Below, piece by piece: positions 17,192-25,361 of a DNA stretch of 64,000 bases. The notes beneath the pieces are model-generated. The model was given only the letters and a program-made list of their open reading frames with translations, searched no databases and was not told the DNA's origin. The DNA is from Microbacterium oleivorans (GTDB lineage Bacteria > Actinomycetota > Actinomycetes > Actinomycetales > Microbacteriaceae): positions 1,588,766 to 1,652,765 of the forward strand of contig NZ_MAYO01000003.1 in NCBI RefSeq assembly GCF_001691565.1, written 5' to 3'. A program made the translations under genes and the position numbers. Each line of letters starts with the position of its first letter. Positions within the stretch are counted from its first letter, which is position 1.

Positions 17192-19243
17192 ATGAGCGCC
17201 CACGAGACCGCCCCCGAGCCCGCCGACCCGTTCCTCTGGTTGGAGGAGATCGACGGACCCGAGGCCCGCGCCTGGGCAGCCGAACGGACCGCCGAGACCG
17301 AGGCGGCCTTCTCGGGCGACACCCGCACCGCGCTCGAGCGCCGCTTGACAGGCATCCTTCAGGACCCCGATCGACTCGTCGTCCCGAGCCGCCACGGCGA
17401 TCTCATGTACGACCTGTGGCGGGATGCCGCGAACCCCCGCGGCCTGTGGCGTCGAGCTTCGCGCGCCTCGTTCGCGGCGGGAGCCCCGGTGTGGGAGGTC
17501 CTGCTCGACGTCGACGCGCTCGGCCGCGAGGAAGGCGTCGCCTGGGCGTTCGCGGGCGCGGCTCACGGACCTGCGGGCAGCGGCCGAGCGCTCGTGCGCC
17601 TGAGCCCCGACGGCGGCGACGCCGCGGTGGTGCGCGAGTTCGATCTCGAGGCGGGTCGCTTCGTCGACGACGCCCCCTTCGTCCTCGACGCGGAGAAGTC
17701 CATGATCGCGTGGGTCGACCGCGACACGCTGCTCGTCGCCACCGCCCTGCACGGCGGCGGCGTCACAGACTCGGGCTATCCGATCAGCGCCCGTGCGTGG
17801 CGACGCGGTGAGTCCCTCGATGACGCACCGCCCATCGTGACGGGCGTCGCGTCGGACGTGGGCGTGTTCGCGCACGTCGACCACACCGGCGGCACGGCGA
17901 CGCCGATGGTGGTCGTCGCGCACGACTTCTTCCGCTCCGAGTCCTGGGTCTGGCACGGCGATGAGCCGCGGCTCATCGCCGTGCCGCAGGATGCGAACGT
18001 CGACGTCCACGGTGAGCTCGTCACCGTTCGCACGACGACCCCATGGCAGATCGGCGACACGACGCATCCATCGGGCACCCTCCTCATCGGACCGCTCCAC
18101 ACCGTCACGGAGGGCGACGGATCGGGACTCCGCGTCGCGTTCGCGCCCACCGACACCGCCGTCCTCGAGACGTGGACCTGGACGCGGAACCGACTCGTCC
18201 TGACGATCCTCGACCGCGTGCAGAGCCGCCTGGTGTCGCTCGACCCCGACACGCTCGTCGGTGTCGACATCGATCTGGGTCTCGGCGACGCCGACCTGTT
18301 CAGTGCGACGATCGCGACCGCCGACGACGACGAGGACGACGAGCTCTGGGTGGTCGCCCGCGGCTTCCTCACTCCCCCGACACTCCTGGTCCTCGCGCCC
18401 GGTGCGCAGCCCCGCGTCGTCGACCGCAGCCGTCCCACCTTCGACGCGTCGGGGCTCGTCGCGGAGCAGCACTGGGCGACGTCGGCCGACGGCACGCGTG
18501 TGCCGTACTTCGAGGTCGGCCCGCGCGAGCGCTCCGGCGCCCTCCCCGTCCTCATGAACGGCTACGGCGGGTTCGAGCACGCGCTGACGCCCGAGTACCC
18601 GACGATCGTCGGCCCGGCCTGGCTCGAGGAGGGACGCGTCTACGTCGTCGCGGGCATCCGCGGCGGGGGCGAGTTCGGTCCGGAATGGCACCTCGCCGCC
18701 CTGCGCGAGAACCGCCATCGTGCGTACGAGGACTTCGCCGCTGTCGCGCGCGACCTCGTCAGCCGGGGCGTCTCGACGTCCGACCGCATCGCCTGCCACG
18801 GCCGCAGCAACGGCGGGCTGCTCGTCGGAAACATGCTGACCCAGTACCCCGACGACTTCGGTGCGATCGTCTGCGGCGTGCCCCTCCTCGACATGAGGCG
18901 GTACACGCGGCTGTCCGCGGGGGCCAGCTGGATCGCGGAGTACGGCGACCCCGACGACCCGGCCGACTGGGAGTTCGTGAAGACCTTCTCGCCGTACCAC
19001 CTGATCGAGCCCGGGCGGCGGTACCCGGCATCCCTCATCTACGCGGCCGCAAGCGACGACCGGGTCGGTCCCGTGCAGGCGCGCAAGATGGCGGCGCGGT
19101 TGGCGGACGAGACGGATGCCGAAGTGCACTACCTCGAGCCCATCGAAGGCGGACACTCCGGGGCGATCGACGCGGCCTCGACCGCCGCACTGCACGCGAC
19201 GATCCACGCGTTCCTCGACCGCACGGTGGCGCGCGCCGACTGA
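17192..19243 (+). CDS. S9-family prolyl oligopeptidase / oligopeptidase B
   Basis: A 683-aa cytoplasmic serine peptidase that cleaves short peptides. The N-terminal two-thirds is a beta-propeller, starting with DPFLWLEEIDG. The C-terminal alpha/beta-hydrolase domain carries the triad: Ser539 in CHGRSNGGLL, Asp622 or Asp623 in SDDRVGP, and His655 in EGGHSG. No signal peptide is present. The shared intergenic region with hsp20 contains CIRCE, so this gene may also respond to heat (inference). Confidence 0.93.
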   Translation: MSAHETAPEPADPFLWLEEIDGPEARAWAAERTAETEAAFSGDTRTALERRLTGILQDPDRLVVPSRHGDLMYDLWRDAANPRGLWRRASRASFAAGAPVWEVLLDVDALGREEGVAWAFAGAAHGPAGSGRALVRLSPDGGDAAVVREFDLEAGRFVDDAPFVLDAEKSMIAWVDRDTLLVATALHGGGVTDSGYPISARAWRRGESLDDAPPIVTGVASDVGVFAHVDHTGGTATPMVVVAHDFFRSESWVWHGDEPRLIAVPQDANVDVHGELVTVRTTTPWQIGDTTHPSGTLLIGPLHTVTEGDGSGLRVAFAPTDTAVLETWTWTRNRLVLTILDRVQSRLVSLDPDTLVGVDIDLGLGDADLFSATIATADDDEDDELWVVARGFLTPPTLLVLAPGAQPRVVDRSRPTFDASGLVAEQHWATSADGTRVPYFEVGPRERSGALPVLMNGYGGFEHALTPEYPTIVGPAWLEEGRVYVVAGIRGGGEFGPEWHLAALRENRHRAYEDFAAVARDLVSRGVSTSDRIACHGRSNGGLLVGNMLTQYPDDFGAIVCGVPLLDMRRYTRLSAGASWIAEYGDPDDPADWEFVKTFSPYHLIEPGRRYPASLIYAAASDDRVGPVQARKMAARLADETDAEVHYLEPIEGGHSGAIDAASTAALHATIHAFLDRTVARAD

Positions 19244-19288
19244 GCGGCGGGGGCCCGCCCTCTACGCTGGGGGCGGGAGGTCCACCGC

Positions 19289-20719
19289 ATGAGCACCATC
19301 GGGGCCGTCGAGGATGACCTCGCGGCGACGCTGTCCGCCGTCGCGGAGCGCGTCCGCATCGACGACGCCGCGGCCGAGCGGATCCGCCGGCACGTCCCGG
19401 ATCTGCGCACGGCGCTGGCCCGACGCGGATCGTCTGCCGATCTCGTCGACCTCGTGACGGCGGCGGTCATCGCCGCGAACGGTCGCTCCCTCGACCTCAA
19501 GGTGCACGGCGAGCAGCGTGCCGCGAACCCCGCGCGCACGAGTTCGCGGTTCGCCCTCGGTGCCGCCTGCTACGCCGACCGGTACGCCGGCAACCTCGCC
19601 GGTCTCGGTGACGAGATCCCCGCGCTCCGCGACCTCGGCGTGAGCGTCCTGCACGTGCAGTCGCCGTTCGCCCGCCTGGAGGACGGCACGATCGACCTCC
19701 GCCGCGGCGACCCGGGCCTCGGATCGATCGACCGCCTCTCCGACCTGACGGGCCGGCTTCGGCTGTCGGGCATCTCGCTCGCGGTCGACGTCCCCGCGCG
19801 CGACGATCTCGCAGGGCTCGTGGACGATCTCCTCTTCCTCGCCGGACGCGGTGTCGAGGTCTTCCTCCTCCCGGCTCGCGACACGGTGGACGTCCTCGCC
19901 CCCGTGCTCGCGATCGGTGCACCGGGGGTCGATGTGCTCCCGGCATCCCCCGGTTCCGCTCCCCTCTGGCACGCGCTCGCCACGGGCGACGCGGCACCCC
20001 TGCAGCGCGCGCTCGAGGCACGCGACGGCAGTCTCGACGTCGCCGCGGTGCGGGATGCGGACGCGGTCGTGTGGCAGACGGATGCCGCCGAGCTCACCAC
20101 CCGCTACACGGACGGCTCGTCGTTCGGCCGCGGCCTGCCGACGGCGGACGGCGTGGCCGGGACGACCGCGTCGCTCGCCGGGGTCGAGGCCGGCGACCCG
20201 CTCGGCGAAGCTCGCGTGGCCCTCGCGCACGCGTTCGTGCTGAGCGTGCCGGGCCTGCCCATGCTGTGGCTGGGCGACGAGGTCGGGCAGCTGAACGACC
20301 CGACGTTCCGCGACGATCCGGAGCGTCGTGACGACCCGCGATGGACGCACCGAGGTCAGAAGCCGCGCGATCGCTACGCGCAGCGGACGGATGCCGCAAC
20401 CTCGGCCGGCCGCATCCACCGCGACCTCACGAAGCTCATCGCCGTCCGGCACACGACCCCGGAGTTCGACGGGTCGCGCCTGGTCGGTTTCGGGGTACCC
20501 GCGGCATCCGTCATCGGGTACCAGCGCCCAGGGAACGGCACCGTCGTGCTGGTGCTCGCGAACGTCGGCGCAGAGCCGGCGCACGTCCCCGCGGTGACAC
20601 TGTCGGGCTTCGCCCATGTGGCTCTCGACCTGGTCGAGGGTGTCGAGGTCGGAATCGACGAAGGGCTCACGCTGCCCGCCTGCGGTTTCCGCTGGCTGCG
20701 CGTGAGCCCTGTCGTCTGA
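19289..20719 (+). CDS. Amylosucrase-like GH13 protein lacking catalytic residues
   Basis: A 476-aa protein whose order of segments follows amylosucrases (GH13 subfamily 4): helical N-terminus, CYADRYAGNLAGL, then DLGVSVLHVQSPF, GISLAVDVPARD, and LPMLWLGDEVGQLNDPTFRD followed by DDPRWTHR. Key regions are eroded. The expected NHTA stretch is replaced by PARD, the nucleophile strand (normally G-V-D-x-x-R-x-D-A) reads GVEVFLLPARD, and the catalytic Glu region reads VDVLPASPGS. It is also about 150 aa shorter than active amylosucrases. It therefore looks like a pseudoenzyme rather than a glucosyltransferase. GGGAGG precedes ATG 19289 at suitable spacing. Confidence 0.8.
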   Translation: MSTIGAVEDDLAATLSAVAERVRIDDAAAERIRRHVPDLRTALARRGSSADLVDLVTAAVIAANGRSLDLKVHGEQRAANPARTSSRFALGAACYADRYAGNLAGLGDEIPALRDLGVSVLHVQSPFARLEDGTIDLRRGDPGLGSIDRLSDLTGRLRLSGISLAVDVPARDDLAGLVDDLLFLAGRGVEVFLLPARDTVDVLAPVLAIGAPGVDVLPASPGSAPLWHALATGDAAPLQRALEARDGSLDVAAVRDADAVVWQTDAAELTTRYTDGSSFGRGLPTADGVAGTTASLAGVEAGDPLGEARVALAHAFVLSVPGLPMLWLGDEVGQLNDPTFRDDPERRDDPRWTHRGQKPRDRYAQRTDAATSAGRIHRDLTKLIAVRHTTPEFDGSRLVGFGVPAASVIGYQRPGNGTVVLVLANVGAEPAHVPAVTLSGFAHVALDLVEGVEVGIDEGLTLPACGFRWLRVSPVV

Positions 20720-20731
20720 GTCAGGCGGAGG

Positions 20732-21154
20732 TCAGTCCTCGACGACCGTGACGGTGACCTCGATGTTGCCGCGCGTGGCGTTCGAGTAGGGGCACACCTG
20801 GTGTGCGGCGTCGGCGAGCGCCTGCGCCTGGTCGTGCGGGAGGTTCGGGATGACGACCTCGAGCTGGACGGCGAGACCGAAGCCACCCTCGCCGTTGGAG
20901 CCGATGCTGACGCGCGAGCCGACGCTGGTGTCCTCGAGGGTCACCTTCTGGGCGCGGGCGACGGACTGCAGGGCGCTGTGGAAGCACGCGGCGTAGCCCG
21001 CGGCGAAGAACACCTCGGGGTTCGGAGCGCCACCGGCGCCGCCCATCTCCTTGGGGACGCGCACGTCGGTGTCGACGAGGCCGTCGACGGTGCGGACGTG
21101 ACCGTTACGGCCGCCTCCGGTAGCGAGTGCTTCTGCGGTGTAGAGAGCTTCCAT
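20732..21154 (-). CDS. ohr: Organic hydroperoxide resistance protein Ohr
   Basis: A 140-aa OsmC/Ohr thiol peroxidase that reduces organic and fatty-acid hydroperoxides. The two catalytic cysteines are present: Cys57 in AACFHSAL and Cys121 in QVCPYSNA. The Ohr-type N-terminus YTAEALATGGGRNGHV is also there. GAAGGAC precedes ATG 21154. It lies 13 bp downstream of ohrR in the same direction, so the two form a compact operon. Confidence 0.96.
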   Translation of the reverse strand: MEALYTAEALATGGGRNGHVRTVDGLVDTDVRVPKEMGGAGGAPNPEVFFAAGYAACFHSALQSVARAQKVTLEDTSVGSRVSIGSNGEGGFGLAVQLEVVIPNLPHDQAQALADAAHQVCPYSNATRGNIEVTVTVVED

Positions 21155-21167
21155 GATGTCCTTCGGG

Positions 21168-21608
21168 TCAGGAGGCGATTGCCTCGTCGGTGGTACGCAT
21201 GACGCGGTTCAGGTCGTGGACCACGTCGAGCAGCATCCGCGCCTTCTCCTCGTCGAGTCCGGTGCAGCGCGCGATCTCCGCGCCGACGACGGACAGCTCC
21301 GAGCGGAGCGCACGGCCGTCGTCCGTCAGCGAGACCTCCACGACGCGGTCGTCGTGAGGGCTGCGCGAACGGGAGACGATGCCGCGCGCCTCGAGGCGGC
21401 GGATGAGCGGCGACAGGGTGCCCGAGTCGAGGAAGAGCTCTGCGCCCAGCTCCTTGACCGACCGGGGCTCCTTATCGCCGAGAGCGACGATGACGAGGTA
21501 CTGCGGATACGTCAGCTTCCACGGCGCGAGCACGCGCCGGTACGCCTGCCCGAAGGCGTGGCTGGCCGAGTACACCCCGAAGCACACCATCTGGTCAGTC
21601 GCTCTCAT
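21168..21608 (-). CDS. ohrR: OhrR peroxide-sensing MarR-family repressor
   Basis: A 146-aa redox sensor. The reactive Cys9 is in DQMVCFGVYSASHAF, followed by LTYPQYLVIVALG and the DNA-binding helix DSGTLSPLIRRLEARG. Oxidation of this Cys by organic peroxide releases the repressor from ohr. I place the start at ATG 21608 because the family begins shortly before the Cys; GTG 21641 would overlap the candidate operator. The gene is first in the ohrR-ohr operon. Confidence 0.92.
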   Translation of the reverse strand: MRATDQMVCFGVYSASHAFGQAYRRVLAPWKLTYPQYLVIVALGDKEPRSVKELGAELFLDSGTLSPLIRRLEARGIVSRSRSPHDDRVVEVSLTDDGRALRSELSVVGAEIARCTGLDEEKARMLLDVVHDLNRVMRTTDEAIAS

Positions 21609-21618
21609 ACCGATATGG

Positions 21619-21637
21619 TTGCACGCAATCGAGTTGC
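21619..21637. promoter_or_regulatory. Candidate OhrR operator
   Basis: Alternating half-sites TTGC-AC-GCAA-TCGAG-TTGC form overlapping palindromes 11-29 bp upstream of ohrR. Position and symmetry suit autoregulation. Confidence 0.4.
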
Positions 21638-21684
21638 TCACAACTTAACTGAGGGTGAACGACGGTCGCGGCCATACTGAGGTC

Positions 21685-22335
21685 ATGGGGACGACGGATG
21701 CCGCGATGGCCGACGCGTTTAAACGGGCGGAGATCGTCGGCACCGGCCGCGCTGCCCGGCCGTTGCGGTCCGCCCTCGAACGCGACCCTCACGACGCCGA
21801 CCTGAGAACCGCGCTGGTGGTGCTCTACCGCGCCGGCGGAGCGCGCGAGCAGGCCGGTCGATACTCCGTCGCCGCACCCGACGCGGACCCCGACGAGGTG
21901 TCCGCCTACCTGCGCTGGGCGATCGCACAGGGAGCCGATGAGGCGCGCGTCCGGCGCCTCAGCCTCCTCGATGACAGCCAGCCGCTGCCGGAGGGCTTCG
22001 TCGCGGATCTCGCGGCCGGCAGGGCACGACGCACGCCCGCCGAGGCGTGGGACGCGCAGGGCGGTACCGGGATGTTCGTTTTCGGAGCACTGATCGCCGT
22101 CACGTTGGTCGCGACGTTCGCGGCCGTGATCTTCTGGGCACCGGCCGCGCCCTTCATCGCTCATCTGGGGTCGCGCCTGGTCGCGCTGGCGTGGGCCGTC
22201 GCCTTCGCCTGCTTCACTGTCGGCGACGCCCTCCGACACCGGAGGTGGGATGCCGCGTGGAAGGGCGTCGCATCCGTGGTGCTGTTCACCTTCGGCGCGG
22301 CGGGTCTGGTGAGCCTGTTCACCGGTGGGGTCTGA
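21685..22335 (+). CDS. Membrane protein with TPR-like N-terminus (DUF6584-like)
   Basis: A 216-aa protein from ATG 21685, which has CATACT 6 nt upstream. The N-terminal part is helical and repeat-like (ARPLRSALERDPHDADLR, then LVVLYRAGGAREQAGRY), resembling DUF6584 proteins of actinobacteria. Two or three hydrophobic segments follow (about residues 130-160, 165-185 and 195-212). The function is unknown. Its stop codon abuts the start of the ThuA-like gene, so the two are probably co-translated. Confidence 0.6.
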   Translation: MGTTDAAMADAFKRAEIVGTGRAARPLRSALERDPHDADLRTALVVLYRAGGAREQAGRYSVAAPDADPDEVSAYLRWAIAQGADEARVRRLSLLDDSQPLPEGFVADLAAGRARRTPAEAWDAQGGTGMFVFGALIAVTLVATFAAVIFWAPAAPFIAHLGSRLVALAWAVAFACFTVGDALRHRRWDAAWKGVASVVLFTFGAAGLVSLFTGGV

Positions 22336-22965
22336 GTGAGCCGCGTCCTCGTCTTCTCGGGCGGAACGGATTACGCCGACCCGTGGCATCCGTTCGCCGA
22401 AACGAGTGCGATCGTCGCGGACGTGCTCCGGGAGGAGGGTGACGCCACGGTCGTCGACACGCTCGAGGACCTCGCCGCGCGGATCGACGCTGCGGACCTG
22501 CTCGCGATCAACGCGGGCGGCGGCACCGCGCCGCATCCGCTCGACGCGCGCCTCGCCGAGATCCTCGTGCGCTACAGCGGTCCGCTGCTCGCCCTGCACG
22601 TCGCGGCGACGCTGCTGCCGGAGCACGCGGCGTGGGAGGCGCGTCTCGGCGGACGCTGGGTGCGCGACGTGACCTTCCACCCCGAGCGTGGACCGCTGCG
22701 CGTGCGTGCCGTCTCGGCATCCGTGGCGGATCTCACTGCTCTCGACACGGTGGACGAGGCGTACACGGCACTGCGGGTCTCCCCCGAGGCCGAGGTCCTC
22801 CTCGTGCACGACGACGCCAACGGGGTCGCGCACCCGCTCGCCTGGACGCACGAGAACAACGGATGCCGCGCCGCCTACAGCGCGCTCGGTCACGACGCAG
22901 AGGCCTACGCGTCGCCGCTCGCGCCGGAGATCGTCCGACGGCTCACCCGCTGGCTACTGGGCTAA
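22336..22965 (+). CDS. ThuA-domain protein (trehalose-utilisation type)
   Basis: A 209-aa class I glutamine amidotransferase-like fold. Diagnostic segments are VLVFSGGTDYADPWHPFAET, DLLAINAGGG, LALHVAA and AWTHENNGCRAAYSALGH. The ThuA family takes part in disaccharide use in rhizobia, but the biochemical role is uncertain. GTG 22336 follows directly on the upstream TGA (TGAGTG), indicating translational coupling. A weak hairpin terminator follows the gene. Confidence 0.8.
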   Translation: MSRVLVFSGGTDYADPWHPFAETSAIVADVLREEGDATVVDTLEDLAARIDAADLLAINAGGGTAPHPLDARLAEILVRYSGPLLALHVAATLLPEHAAWEARLGGRWVRDVTFHPERGPLRVRAVSASVADLTALDTVDEAYTALRVSPEAEVLLVHDDANGVAHPLAWTHENNGCRAAYSALGHDAEAYASPLAPEIVRRLTRWLLG

Positions 22966-22984
22966 CGGGCGGAGAACAAGAAAA

Positions 22985-23002
22985 GCCCCGCCGAAGCAGG
23001 GC
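22985..23002 (+). terminator. Terminator hairpin
   Basis: GCCCCGC-CGAA-GCAGGGC (one C-A mismatch) followed by CTTTCTC, just after the ThuA-like gene. Confidence 0.55.
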
Positions 23003-23028
23003 CTTTCTCAGACTGTCTCAACACAGTG

Positions 23029-23101
23029 TGCGCCCGAAGGGACTCGAACCCCTAACCTTCTGATCCGTAGTCAGATGCTCTATCCATTGAGCTACGGGCG
23101 C
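23029..23101 (-). tRNA. tRNA-Arg (anticodon ACG)
   Basis: A 73-nt cloverleaf read on the minus strand. The acceptor stem GCGCCCG pairs with CGGGCGC, the discriminator base is A, the D-arm contains AGCTCAATGGATAGAGC, the anticodon loop is CTACGGA and the T-loop is GGTTCGAGTCC. The CCA end is not encoded. The ACG anticodon reads CGN Arg codons after conversion to inosine. Confidence 0.97.
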
Positions 23102-23165
23102 ATGGCCTGTTTCCGGGCCGAGGAAAAGCATACGTCACGACCGGCCCCAATCCGAAATCGAGCCG

Positions 23166-23816
23166 CTACTCCAGTTCGCCCGGGTCGATCCCGGCGGGAT
23201 CGGACTCGAGGATCGGCTCGGGTTCGGCGCCGCCGTCGCGGAGCGCCTGCTGCTTCGCGACGCTCCGACGGTGCGCGCGGAGCTTCGGCAGGTCGACGAG
23301 GCGCAGCGCCTGCATCCGGGCCACCCGCATCCGCTCGTAGTCGGCGTCGAGGTCGGGACGGGCGGCAGCGATCCGCAGCGAGCGGTCGATGTTCTTCGAC
23401 ACCTCGGCCCAGGCGGCATCGCGTGCATCGGCGATGAGCTTGCGCAGCTCGTCCTGATCCTCTGATCGGGCGCGCAGCTCCTTCGCGACGTGGAGCGACT
23501 GCTTGCGGCGTCGGCGCAGGTTGCGGACGTCTCGGCTGCGGTAGTCGTGCGTCCCGCTCGAGTCGGAGTACCGGTTGCGGGCGGCCTTGCGCTCGCGCTC
23601 GGTGCGCGCGGCATCCGCTTCGGCTTCTTCGGCGAGCGAGATGAGGATGTCGCGGGCATCACCGAGGAAACGATCCGAATCGAAGTCGTCGCCGTCGACG
23701 AGGATGTCGACGAGGATGCGGTTCTTCAACGCCAAACGTGTCGCCGCGGACGCGATGTAGAGCCCCTCGGCGACGACCTCTCGGGTCTTGACCCGTTCGT
23801 TGTCCGTCACGCTCAC
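23166..23816 (-). CDS. Conserved hypothetical coiled-coil protein
   Basis: A 216-aa charged protein, rich in Arg, Glu and Ala, with long predicted helices (EEAEADAARTERERKAARNR, then RNLRRRRKQSLHVAKELRAR). There is no signal peptide, transmembrane helix or catalytic motif that I recognise. I recall similar proteins in Microbacteriaceae genomes carrying an asparagine-synthase label, which nothing in this sequence supports. It lies beside the tRNA gene, is transcribed in the same direction, and ends in an acidic tail. Confidence 0.65.
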   Translation of the reverse strand: MSVTDNERVKTREVVAEGLYIASAATRLALKNRILVDILVDGDDFDSDRFLGDARDILISLAEEAEADAARTERERKAARNRYSDSSGTHDYRSRDVRNLRRRRKQSLHVAKELRARSEDQDELRKLIADARDAAWAEVSKNIDRSLRIAAARPDLDADYERMRVARMQALRLVDLPKLRAHRRSVAKQQALRDGGAEPEPILESDPAGIDPGELE

Positions 23817-23859
23817 CCCTCGCCTCCCAGTCTATCGAGACAGGGGTGTCGGATGCCGG

Positions 23860-25335
23860 TCAGCCGAGCGTCGGCAGCGCGTGACCCGCCGGCCCGTCGC
23901 CGCGCAGCGGCGGGAACCGCCAGGCGAGGGATGCCGGGCCGTTCGGAGCGATGTCGACGTGAAGGGTGTGCGGGGTCTGGATCATGCGCAGCCGTGCGTG
24001 CCACGCGCCGTCGGCACCGACGCCGGCGACAGAGCGGAACGGCACCGCGTCGAGCCCCTCGGCGGGCGCGGGCCACTCCCCCGCGGCCCAGTCACCTCGC
24101 CCGACCGGCAGCGTCACGTCGACCCCGGCGCCCAGGAATCGGACGTTCCAGCCTCCGTCCGCCTCGGACACCTCGACGCGCTCAGCGCCGGGAACCGGCC
24201 CGTTGCTCGTGAAGGGTCCGGGAGGGTAGACGGCCGCGTCCACGTCGAACGTTCCCGAGAAGCCCGTGCCGCTGTCATCGGGCAGCGGCAGCGCCAGCGA
24301 CGACAGCCGCTCCGCGAGGGCGGCATCCGCGTCCGCGGACCCGGCACCGGCCATCGCCGGACGCAGGTGCTCCGTGATGAGGTTCAGGAGCGTCTGCATG
24401 TCGATCGTCTCGGCCGTCGTGATGATGACGGCATCCTCTTCGGGCCACACGACGATGAACTGCCCGTACGCGCCGTCGCCGCGGAAGCCGTTCCGGTTCA
24501 TCCAGTACTGGAAGCCGTAGCCCTGCTGCCAGTCGATCGGATCGGGGGCTCCGGGACCGCGGTGCGCCGTGTCGTTGTCCATCTGCTTCGACGTCGCGGT
24601 CGCGACCCACTTAGGGTCGAGGATCTGCTCGCCCTGCCAGCGGCCGCCGTCGAGCATCAGCTGCCCGGTCTTCGCGAGCGACTCCGTGAACACGTGGATG
24701 CCGCTGAAACCCATCTCGACGTCGCCGAGCATCATCCACTGGGCCTCGTGGATGCCGAGCGGCTCGAGCAGCCGCGGCCGCAGGTAGTCGAGGATCGTGC
24801 CACCGGTCGTCTTCGCGACCAGACGCCCGACGCCGTAGATCGTCGGCTGACTGTAGGCGAAGACCGTACCGGGCTCGCGGTCGGGCGCGACGCGGAAGAA
24901 CCCGCCGAGCACGTCGCCGCCGACCTCGCGCGAGGCGGCAGCCGCACGATCGAGCGCTTCGCTCTCGTGGCCGCTCGCCATCGTCAGCGCATGACGGACG
25001 AGGTAGCGGCGGTACTTGTCGTCGAGGTCATCGGGGACGAGCTCGGGGAAGTGATCGACCATGACGTCGTCGAGCCCGAAGCGGCCCTCCGAGATCGCGA
25101 GGCCCGCGGCCGCCGAGGTGAACGTCTTCGACAGCGAGTAGACGAGGTGCTTCAGGTCGGGCGCGAACGGCGCCCACCAGCCCTCTGCGATGACGTGCCC
25201 GTGCCGGAGCACCATGAGGCTGTGCATCTCGGTGTCGGTCTGACCGATCGCGTCGATGAGGCGGTCGACACCGGCGGCATCCACCCCCTGCGCGGACGGA
25301 GTGGACCGGGGCAGGGAGGAGGACGTCGACGTCAT
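23860..25335 (-). CDS. Beta-lactamase-fold serine hydrolase
   Basis: A 491-aa member of the class C beta-lactamase/esterase family. The SxxK motif is Ser67-Leu-Ser-Lys70 in VYSLSKTFTS, and the second motif is probably FAYSQPTIYG (Tyr of YxN type). DxxPxxxP-like segment DHFPELVPDD and a substrate-pocket loop GYGFQYWMNRNGF are present. There is no signal peptide, so it is probably an intracellular esterase, amidase or peptidase, not a resistance enzyme. It follows an aldose epimerase gene by 26 bp; ATG 25335 has TACGAT 6 nt upstream. Confidence 0.87.
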   Translation of the reverse strand: MTSTSSSLPRSTPSAQGVDAAGVDRLIDAIGQTDTEMHSLMVLRHGHVIAEGWWAPFAPDLKHLVYSLSKTFTSAAAGLAISEGRFGLDDVMVDHFPELVPDDLDDKYRRYLVRHALTMASGHESEALDRAAAASREVGGDVLGGFFRVAPDREPGTVFAYSQPTIYGVGRLVAKTTGGTILDYLRPRLLEPLGIHEAQWMMLGDVEMGFSGIHVFTESLAKTGQLMLDGGRWQGEQILDPKWVATATSKQMDNDTAHRGPGAPDPIDWQQGYGFQYWMNRNGFRGDGAYGQFIVVWPEEDAVIITTAETIDMQTLLNLITEHLRPAMAGAGSADADAALAERLSSLALPLPDDSGTGFSGTFDVDAAVYPPGPFTSNGPVPGAERVEVSEADGGWNVRFLGAGVDVTLPVGRGDWAAGEWPAPAEGLDAVPFRSVAGVGADGAWHARLRMIQTPHTLHVDIAPNGPASLAWRFPPLRGDGPAGHALPTLG

Positions 25336-25347
25336 GCGTCCATCGTA
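25336..25347 (-). promoter_or_regulatory. Leaderless -10 element
   Basis: TACGAT (25347-25342) with 6 nt to ATG 25335. It gives the hydrolase gene its own promoter inside the apparent operon. Confidence 0.55.
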
Positions 25348-25361
25348 GGGACGGCGGGCTA

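Noticed and set aside
23860..25335. True beta-lactamase resistance gene
   Set aside because: There is an SxxK motif but no signal peptide or KTG-type context; the length and neighbours suit an intracellular esterase-like hydrolase.
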